A stretch of DNA of 36,063 nucleotides from an uncultured Collinsella sp. (GTDB lineage: Bacteria; Actinomycetota; Coriobacteriia; Coriobacteriales; Coriobacteriaceae): contig UQHQ01000021.1 of the NCBI GenBank assembly GCA_900540945.1, positions 1-36,063 of the forward strand, given 5' to 3'. Position 1 is the stretch's first letter. Every line of letters begins with the position of its first letter. The notes beneath the pieces were generated by a model, which was not told the origin of the DNA, made no database searches, and saw only the letters and a program-made list of their open reading frames with translations. Both the position numbers and the translations under genes were made by a program. Below are positions 31,692 through 36,063 of the stretch, piece after piece.

Positions 31692-32273
31692 CTACATAGT
31701 ATGGGTCGAATAGACCGGATCGTCCCGCCAAAGCTCCACGGCGTCGCAAAGCGCAACGTTCTCACGCTCGGCACGGGCACGCGTGGCGTTCATGTCAATC
31801 ACGCGTTGATTGCTCGAGCCCCTAAAGCGCAACGAGATATCGTACAGATCCTGAACGAACGGGCCGTCCACCAACATGTCGAGGCAGGCCAGGATACGGT
31901 CCGTCACCTCGGTATGATGACGGCCACCCGGCATAAGCTCCTCGAGCACGTCGCCGGTAAAGCACCAAATGGTCTTGCCCGACCCCGCGGGATAGGCCGC
32001 ACGCACGCGTTCGATAAAGTCAACAAGCCCCACCTGATTCTCGGGCTCCATAGGCTCGCCGCCCAGAATCGTCAGGCCATCAATAAAGGGATGGTCAAGA
32101 CTGTCGATAATCTTGTCCTCGACGGCACGGTCGAACGGTTCACCCGCGGCAAAGTCCCACGCGACGGAGTTAAAGCAATTCTTGCACCCACGACGGCACC
32201 CACTCACAAACAGAGAAGTACGAACACCTTCCCCATCAGCAATGTCGAAATACTTAATGTTCGCGTAGTTCAT
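31692..32273 (-). CDS. nrdG: Anaerobic ribonucleotide reductase activating protein (radical SAM)
   Basis: A 193-residue activase that uses S-adenosylmethionine and a [4Fe-4S] cluster to make the glycyl radical on NrdD. The cluster cysteines are Cys26, Cys30 and Cys33 in SGCRRGCKNCFN. DGEGVRTSLFVSGC and GLTILGGEPM are standard family blocks. GGGAGAG precedes the ATG. It follows nrdD after an unusually long 427-bp spacer full of repeats, so it may have its own promoter. Confidence 0.95.
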   Translation of the reverse strand: MNYANIKYFDIADGEGVRTSLFVSGCRRGCKNCFNSVAWDFAAGEPFDRAVEDKIIDSLDHPFIDGLTILGGEPMEPENQVGLVDFIERVRAAYPAGSGKTIWCFTGDVLEELMPGGRHHTEVTDRILACLDMLVDGPFVQDLYDISLRFRGSSNQRVIDMNATRARAERENVALCDAVELWRDDPVYSTHTM

Positions 32274-32288
32274 AGGTAACTCTCCCGG

Positions 32289-32372
32289 GAGGCCGGGGCA
32301 TATCATCCCGTCCTCAAACATTCTCGGCCTGCGGCCTGCGAAACTGCGGGCGGGACGATATGCCCCGGCCTC
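32289..32372. repeat. 22-bp inverted repeat upstream of nrdG
   Basis: Arms 32289-32310 and 32351-32372 (GAGGCCGGGGCATATCATCC to CGGGACGATATGCCCCGGCCTC) are complementary except one base, around a 40-nt loop that contains a tandem CGGCCTG. On the minus strand it lies in the leader just before the nrdG ribosome site. Confidence 0.85.
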
Positions 32373-32518
32373 ATGCAAAGGGTAACTCAATGAACGAAGC
32401 GAACATCGAGTATAGGGTTCGAGGTCCAATAAAAACTTTGTTGCAGCCCAACCGTCATCGCAAGCAAAACGTTGTTGCAAGTCAACTCATTTCCGCTAAG
32501 AACTTCGAGAAGTGAGCA

Positions 32519-32721
32519 GACCGCATGCTGCATCTCAACTACGTCAACTTGGCTGAACCGAGAGGGCCGCTTGGGCTTTTGCTCGATATGAGTTCCGCAC
32601 GCAAAGAAGGCCACTTAATGTGGCCTTCGTCTTGCGCAGGACTGTCCGAAATAGCGAGCAAATGCCCAAGCGGCCCTCTCGGTTCAGCCCCGGAGCGGTA
32701 TTAGAGATGCAGCACGCGGTC
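32519..32721. repeat. 67-bp inverted repeat including the end of nrdD
   Basis: Arms 32519-32585 and 32655-32721 align without gaps. The inner 35 bases match at 34 positions, the next 14 are diverged, and the outer 18 match at 17. The right outer block is the last six codons of nrdD (DRVLHL), so the left arm is an inverted copy of the nrdD 3' end and trailer. A terminator lies in the centre. Bases 32373-32518 hold nothing else I can assign. Confidence 0.85.
32606..32628 (-). terminator. Terminator downstream of nrdD
   Basis: GAAGGCCAC and GTGGCCTTC form a perfect 9-bp stem with a 5-nt loop; TTTG follows on the minus strand. It lies at the centre of the larger inverted repeat. Confidence 0.7.
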
Positions 32722-34923
32722 GCGGATCTCCTCGGTTCGACCCTGGTTCCAGAATTGAGTACCGATGTAGCCGCACGTACGACGGGCGACATTCATCTTC
32801 TCCTGATCGCGGTTGCCGCAGTTGGGGCACTCCCACACCAGCTTGCCGTCATCCTCGACAATCTTGATCTCGCCGTCATAGCCGCACACCTGGCAGTAAT
32901 CGCTCTTGGTGTTGAGCTCGGCATACATGATGTTGTCGTAGATGTACTGCATCACGCGAATGACAGCCTTAAGGTTGTCCTGCATGTTAGGAACCTCGAC
33001 GTAGGAGATGGCACCGCCCGGCGAAAGCTGCTGGAACATGCCCTCAAACTTGAGCTTATCGAAAGCATCAATCTCCTCGGACACATGGACGTGGTAGCTG
33101 TTGGTAATGTAGCCCTTGTCCGTCACACCCGGAATAATGCCAAAACGACGCTGCAGGCACTTGGCGAACTTGTAGGTCGTCGACTCAAGCGGGGTGCCGT
33201 ACAGTGAGAAGTCGATATCGCTTTCGGCCTTCCACTCGGCGCATTTGTCGTTCATGTGCTGCATGACGGCCATGGCAAACGGCGTGCCTTCCTTCTCGGT
33301 GTGGCTGTGGCCCGTCATGTACTTGACGCACTCATACAGACCGGCATACCCCAGGCTAATGGTGGAATAACCGCCCACGAGCAGCTTGTCGATCGTCTCG
33401 CCCTTCTTAAGGCGCGCCAGGGCGCCGTACTGCCAAAGAATCGGCGCGGCATCCGAAAGCGTGCCCATCAGGCGCTCGTGACGGCACAGCAGGGCACGGT
33501 GGCACAGCTCAAGGCGCTCGTCGAAGATCTTCCAGAACTTGTCCATGTCCTGATGCGAGCTCAGCGCGACATCGGGCAGGTTAATGGTCACAACGCCCTG
33601 GTTAAAGCGGCCATAGTACTTGGGCTTGCTCGGGTCATAGTTGAACGCGTTGGCAACGTTGTTAAAACCGTTGCCCGAGCGATCGGGCGTCAGGAAACTG
33701 CGGCAACCCATGCAGGTGTAGCAATCGCCGTTGCCCGCAGTCTCGCCCTTCGACAGCTTAAGCTCACGCATCTTTTTCTCGGAGATGTAGTCGGGCACCA
33801 TGCGCTTGGCGGTGCACTTCGCAGCCAGCTGAGTCAGGTAGAAGTACGGGGAATCCTCGTAAACGTTATCGTCCTCGAGCACATAGATAAGCTTGGGGAA
33901 CGCCGGAGTGATCCACACGCCAGCCTCGTTCTTAACGCCCTCATAGCGCTGACGAAGCGTCTCCTCCACGATCATGGCAAGGTCGTGCTTCTCCTGAGGC
34001 GTACGGGCCTCGTTAAGATACATAAAGACCGTCACGAACGGCGCCTGGCCATTCGTGGTCATAAGGGTCACGACCTGATACTGAATCGTCTGGACGCCGC
34101 GACGGATCTCGTCACGCAGACGGTCCTCAACGACCTCACGGACCTTCTCGGCAGACGCAGAGACGCCAAGCTCCTCGAGCTCGCGGGCAACCTCGCCGCG
34201 AATCTTCTGACGGCTCACCTCGACAAACGGAGCCAGGTGGGTCAGCGAAATCGACTGGCCGCCATACTGGGAAGAGGCGACCTGGGCGATAATCTGCGTC
34301 GCGATATTGCAAGCAGTCGAGAAGCTGTGCGGCTTCTCGATCAGCGTGCCCGAGATAACGGTGCCGTTCTGGAGCATATCCTCCAGGTTCACCAGGTCAC
34401 AGTTATGCATGTGCTGGGCAAAGTAGTCCGAATCGTGGAAGTGAATCAGGCCCTCGTTGTGGGCATCCACGATCTCCTGGGGCAGCAGCACGCGCTGCGT
34501 CAGGTCCTTGGAAATCTCGCCGGCCATGTAGTCGCGCTGAACGGAGTTGACGGTCGGGTTCTTGTTGGAGTTCTCCTGCTTGACCTCTTCGTTATTGCAC
34601 TCAATCAGCGACAGAATCTTGTCATCGGTCGTGTTCTTTTGGCGCTTCAGGCTCTGAACATAGCGGTAGATGATGTAGTGGCGAGCGACCTCGTAGCAGT
34701 CGAGACGCATAATCTCGTCCTCGACCAGATCCTGGATCTCCTCGACCGATACGGTGTGGCCGGCCTTCTCACATGCCTCGGCGACGTTTTGTGCCGCATA
34801 GATCACCTGGCGGTCGGTAAGGCGAGAGCCTTCCTCGACCTCCAAGTTTGCGGCGCGGATCGCATTGACGATCTTATCGATGTCAAAGGTAACCTCGGTG
34901 CCGCTGCGCTTGATGATCTTCAT
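32701..34923 (-). CDS. nrdD: Anaerobic ribonucleoside-triphosphate reductase (class III)
   Basis: A 740-residue glycyl radical enzyme that makes deoxyribonucleotides without oxygen. An N-terminal ATP-cone (about 1-95, starting MKIIKRSGTEVTFDIDKIV) gives allosteric control. The catalytic barrel follows, then a zinc-ribbon (CQVCGYDG and CPNCGNRD), and finally the radical loop RRTCGYIGTQFWNQGR with the radical site at Gly718. ATG 34923 follows AAGAGG motifs. Upstream is a leader of about 220 nt with hairpins and an NrdR box at the promoter. Its last six codons are duplicated in inverted form downstream. Confidence 0.97.
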   Translation of the reverse strand: MKIIKRSGTEVTFDIDKIVNAIRAANLEVEEGSRLTDRQVIYAAQNVAEACEKAGHTVSVEEIQDLVEDEIMRLDCYEVARHYIIYRYVQSLKRQKNTTDDKILSLIECNNEEVKQENSNKNPTVNSVQRDYMAGEISKDLTQRVLLPQEIVDAHNEGLIHFHDSDYFAQHMHNCDLVNLEDMLQNGTVISGTLIEKPHSFSTACNIATQIIAQVASSQYGGQSISLTHLAPFVEVSRQKIRGEVARELEELGVSASAEKVREVVEDRLRDEIRRGVQTIQYQVVTLMTTNGQAPFVTVFMYLNEARTPQEKHDLAMIVEETLRQRYEGVKNEAGVWITPAFPKLIYVLEDDNVYEDSPYFYLTQLAAKCTAKRMVPDYISEKKMRELKLSKGETAGNGDCYTCMGCRSFLTPDRSGNGFNNVANAFNYDPSKPKYYGRFNQGVVTINLPDVALSSHQDMDKFWKIFDERLELCHRALLCRHERLMGTLSDAAPILWQYGALARLKKGETIDKLLVGGYSTISLGYAGLYECVKYMTGHSHTEKEGTPFAMAVMQHMNDKCAEWKAESDIDFSLYGTPLESTTYKFAKCLQRRFGIIPGVTDKGYITNSYHVHVSEEIDAFDKLKFEGMFQQLSPGGAISYVEVPNMQDNLKAVIRVMQYIYDNIMYAELNTKSDYCQVCGYDGEIKIVEDDGKLVWECPNCGNRDQEKMNVARRTCGYIGTQFWNQGRTEEIRDRVLHL

Positions 34924-34938
34924 CCTCTTGCCTCTTTC

Positions 34939-34994
34939 GCATCGTAGCCTCATTGCGCTTCAGAGCCAAACGATGCCCGGCAGGGCTTACCCTG
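34939..34994 (-). promoter_or_regulatory. Hairpins in the nrdD leader
   Basis: GCATCGT (34939-34945) pairs with ACGATGC (34970-34976), with CTC/GAG pairing inside. A second hairpin is CAGGG-CTTA-CCCTG (34981-34994). They lie just before the nrdD ribosome site. I recognise no known riboswitch class. Confidence 0.4.
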
Positions 34995-35151
34995 TCTTGC
35001 GGCGCCGTCGCGCAATCTGTGTTTTCGATAACCATAGGCCCTCATGCGGACAATCCTCGCAGCCAATCAAGGGGCTCAAAGATCCATCCAAATAATGGGG
35101 CGAATAAGGTTCTCGTTCTCTGTCCGCCATCTATCATACGACAAAGAGGCA

Positions 35152-35181
35152 TCTATATCCTGTATTCTTTTTTTAGGTCAA
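35152..35181 (-). promoter_or_regulatory. nrdD: nrdD promoter
   Basis: On the minus strand TTGACC (35176-35181), an 18-nt spacer, and TATAGA (35152-35157). Two further TTGACC copies lie upstream (35205-35210 and 35218-35223). This predicts an untranslated leader of about 220 nt. Confidence 0.55.
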
Positions 35182-35197
35182 ACACAACATATAGTGT
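35182..35197 (-). promoter_or_regulatory. NrdR box
   Basis: On the minus strand ACACTATATGTTGTGT matches the NrdR consensus acaCwAtATaTwGtgt at all but one position. It directly abuts the -35 element of the nrdD promoter. NrdR represses ribonucleotide reductase genes when dATP is plentiful. Only a poor second copy (35148-35163) is seen; paired boxes are usual. Confidence 0.75.
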
Positions 35198-35223
35198 TTC
35201 AGCAGGTCAAAGCAATTGGTCAA

Positions 35224-35513
35224 TTTGCAGACGCATTATAAATGAAGGCCTCTTGGCAGACTGCTAAAACGTTATCAACCCAACTACCTGCACAGCAGTT
35301 TTGAAACCCCCTCAACCGTGCCGCCGCCAAATAGCACCAAAACCAAGCTGCTCGCGCCAAAAGAATCCAAAAGATTATGCTTGACCAACATGTTGCGGTC
35401 ATGATGGGCCAGGACACATGCAATCTGCCGGCACCCCTACGGGATACAAAGACCATCGCGTACGGACCTTGGATCAATATTTGATGACTTATTTGGCGGC
35501 GCGCTTGGTGGCA
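35224..35513. other. Gene-free stretch between the nrdD promoter and the tRNA genes
   Basis: No gene with a start and ribosome site is found. Short frames on both strands lack family resemblance. One plus-strand frame ending at 35573 reads GSIFDDLFGGALGG near its end but has no start codon and runs into the tRNA, so it is at most a remnant. Confidence 0.4.
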
Positions 35514-35550
35514 AAAAACAAAACAGCCCAGAGGACATAGCCTCTGAGCT
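35514..35550 (-). terminator. Terminator of the tRNA operon
   Basis: On the minus strand AGCTCAGAGG and CCTCTGGGCT form a stem with a 6-nt loop, followed by TTTTGTTTTTT. It begins 10 nt after the tRNA-Val CCA end. Confidence 0.85.
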
Positions 35551-35559
35551 GCGAACATT

Positions 35560-35634
35560 TGGTGGGCGTTAGAAGATTTGAACTTCTGACCTCTTCCGTG
35601 TCAGGGAAGCGCTCTCCCCCTGAGCTAAACGCCC
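35560..35634 (-). tRNA. tRNA-Val (anticodon GAC)
   Basis: The acceptor stem GGGCGTT pairs with AACGCCC and CCA is encoded. The D-arm GCTCAGGGGGAGAGC, the anticodon arm CTTCC-CTGACAC-GGAAG and the T-arm with GTTCAAATC are all intact. The anticodon GAC reads valine codons GUC and GUU. Confidence 0.95.
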
Positions 35635-35637
35635 AAA

Positions 35638-35713
35638 TGGAGCGGACAACGGGGCTCGAACCCGCGACCCCAACCTTGGCAAGGTTGTGCTCTACCAACT
35701 GAGCCATGTCCGC
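35638..35713 (-). tRNA. tRNA-Gly (anticodon GCC)
   Basis: The acceptor stem GCGGACA pairs with TGTCCGC, with discriminator T and an encoded CCA. The anticodon arm CAACC-TTGCCAA-GGTTG gives GCC (glycine GGC and GGU). The T-arm has GTTCGAGCC. It is first in a two-tRNA transcript; tRNA-Val begins 3 nt later. Confidence 0.95.
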
Positions 35714-35725
35714 TTACGAGGATTA

Positions 35726-35754
35726 ATCTTACGTGATGCCCGCATCCTATGCAA
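35726..35754 (-). promoter_or_regulatory. Promoter of the tRNA-Gly/tRNA-Val operon
   Basis: On the minus strand TTGCAT (35749-35754), a 17-nt spacer, and TAAGAT (35726-35731), 12 nt before the tRNA-Gly 5' end. Confidence 0.65.
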
Positions 35755-35854
35755 GAACTTTTTTTGAAAAGTTTTGCGACGCCCTCGCGAACCTCGCGAA
35801 GACATCAGCCACCACGGAAGGCGCAGGCAAACGCAAACTCGCCGCAAGAGGCCC

Positions 35855-36063
35855 TTACATCTCACCGAGCATGATCCAGGCAGAGCTGTCCTGCGCGAGT
35901 CTGCCGTCTGCAAGCGCTGATGAGGTGAGCAGGACCCTGCCCGCCGGCAGCTCCACGGGTGCTGCACCGAAGTTCGTCACGCACGCCCAGCCGTTATCGC
36001 GGCGATAGGCGATGACGCCGCCCTCAGCGCCCTCGGCACCATCCGCAAGACCGGTGCGCCCGT
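35855..36063 (-). CDS. 3' end of a probable GH13 alpha-glucosidase (partial)
   Basis: The last 69 codons of a gene entering from the right edge. The ending GGVIAYRRDNGWACVTNFGA, then PVELPAGRVLLTSSAL and the terminal SAWIMLGEM, follows the C-terminal beta-sandwich domain of oligo-1,6-glucosidase or alpha-glucosidase type GH13 enzymes (pattern V-AYRR, NFGA-PVELP, VLL-S, -AW-). The catalytic domain is outside the window, so specificity cannot be judged. An A/T-rich hairpin near 35752-35778 lies between it and the tRNA promoter. Confidence 0.6.
   Translation of the reverse strand, partial: GRTGLADGAEGAEGGVIAYRRDNGWACVTNFGAAPVELPAGRVLLTSSALADGRLAQDSSAWIMLGEM

Noticed and set aside
32387..33207. 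Two frames of opposite strand sharing the peptide KRPSRFS and EMQHAV
   Set aside because: The similarity comes from the inverted repeat arms, not from homologous genes; neither has a ribosome site.
33256..34947. A 563-codon frame opposite nrdD, and similar long frames opposite the surface protein and metY
   Set aside because: They are shadows of confidently identified genes on the other strand.
35148..35163. Second NrdR box
   Set aside because: Only about 9 of 16 positions fit the consensus, and the spacing to the good box is 34 bp rather than about 31-32.
35395..35573. Short plus-strand frame ending with an LFGGALGG segment near the tRNA genes
   Set aside because: It has no start codon, no ribosome site, and its end overlaps the tRNA-Val 3' end.

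Overview
The window is a high-GC, gene-dense bacterial chromosome segment. Gene content and style suggest an anaerobic actinobacterium of the class Coriobacteriia, most likely Collinsella-like. This is an inference from the oxygen-sensitive class III ribonucleotide reductase, a DUF3793-flavodoxin pair, a ferredoxin-type aldo/keto reductase, an LPxTG-like surface protein ending in LPRAGD, and an actinobacterial-type LexA box. No rRNA or species marker is present.

Layout. 1-2137 (+) looks like the end of a conjugative or mobile module: an unidentified 3' gene end, a ClpP/TepA-like serine protease and a membrane-anchor-less VirD4/TraG-type ATPase overlapping by 8 nt. 2279-3973 (-) is glucose-6-phosphate isomerase. 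4173-4748 (-) is a truncated iron-alcohol-dehydrogenase-like fragment bracketed by REP-like repeats. 4936-6859 (+) is a predicted SOS-controlled Y-family polymerase plus its YolD-like partner. It converges on, and shares its last bases with, a large sortase-type surface protein (6856-9408, -). 9681-10064 (-) is a membrane-anchored metal-binding HMA protein behind a CsoR-type box. 10240-11410 (+) is a DUF3793-flavodoxin operon with a possible iron-repressor box. 11543-14646 (-) is a complete polar amino-acid ABC transporter whose permease carries an extra secreted domain. 14794-18114 (-) holds endonuclease IV, a Gfo/Idh/MocA oxidoreductase and an Fe-S aldo/keto reductase, separated by two copies of a 63-nt palindrome whose inner stem covaries. 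18440-19354 (+) is a ketopantoate-reductase-like protein.

19463-20632 (-) holds a small membrane protein and a secreted protein. 20945-22255 (-) is O-acetylhomoserine sulfhydrylase (metY), behind a leader with a 17-residue ORF and two mutually exclusive hairpins, and divergent from a LysR regulator. 23531-26051 (+) holds RNase HI, another Gfo/Idh/MocA protein, acylphosphatase and a Fur-family regulator. 26075-27965 (-) holds a HAD phosphatase, an orphan UreE-like protein and a SlyD-like FKBP. 28086-29949 (+) holds a membrane dipeptidase and a YgjP-like zinc peptidase. 29956-34923 (-) combines tetrahydropterin genes (folB, an HD hydrolase, folE) with nrdG and nrdD, with an NrdR box upstream. 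tRNA-Gly and tRNA-Val (-) follow, then the 3' end of a probable GH13 glucosidase.

The most unusual signals are regulatory or structural rather than new protein families: the metY leader, the covarying palindromes, the inverted duplication of the nrdD 3' end, and the orphan nickel-chaperone-like pair. The ClpP-VirD4 pair and the HD protein inside the folE-folB run are the best protein-level leads.
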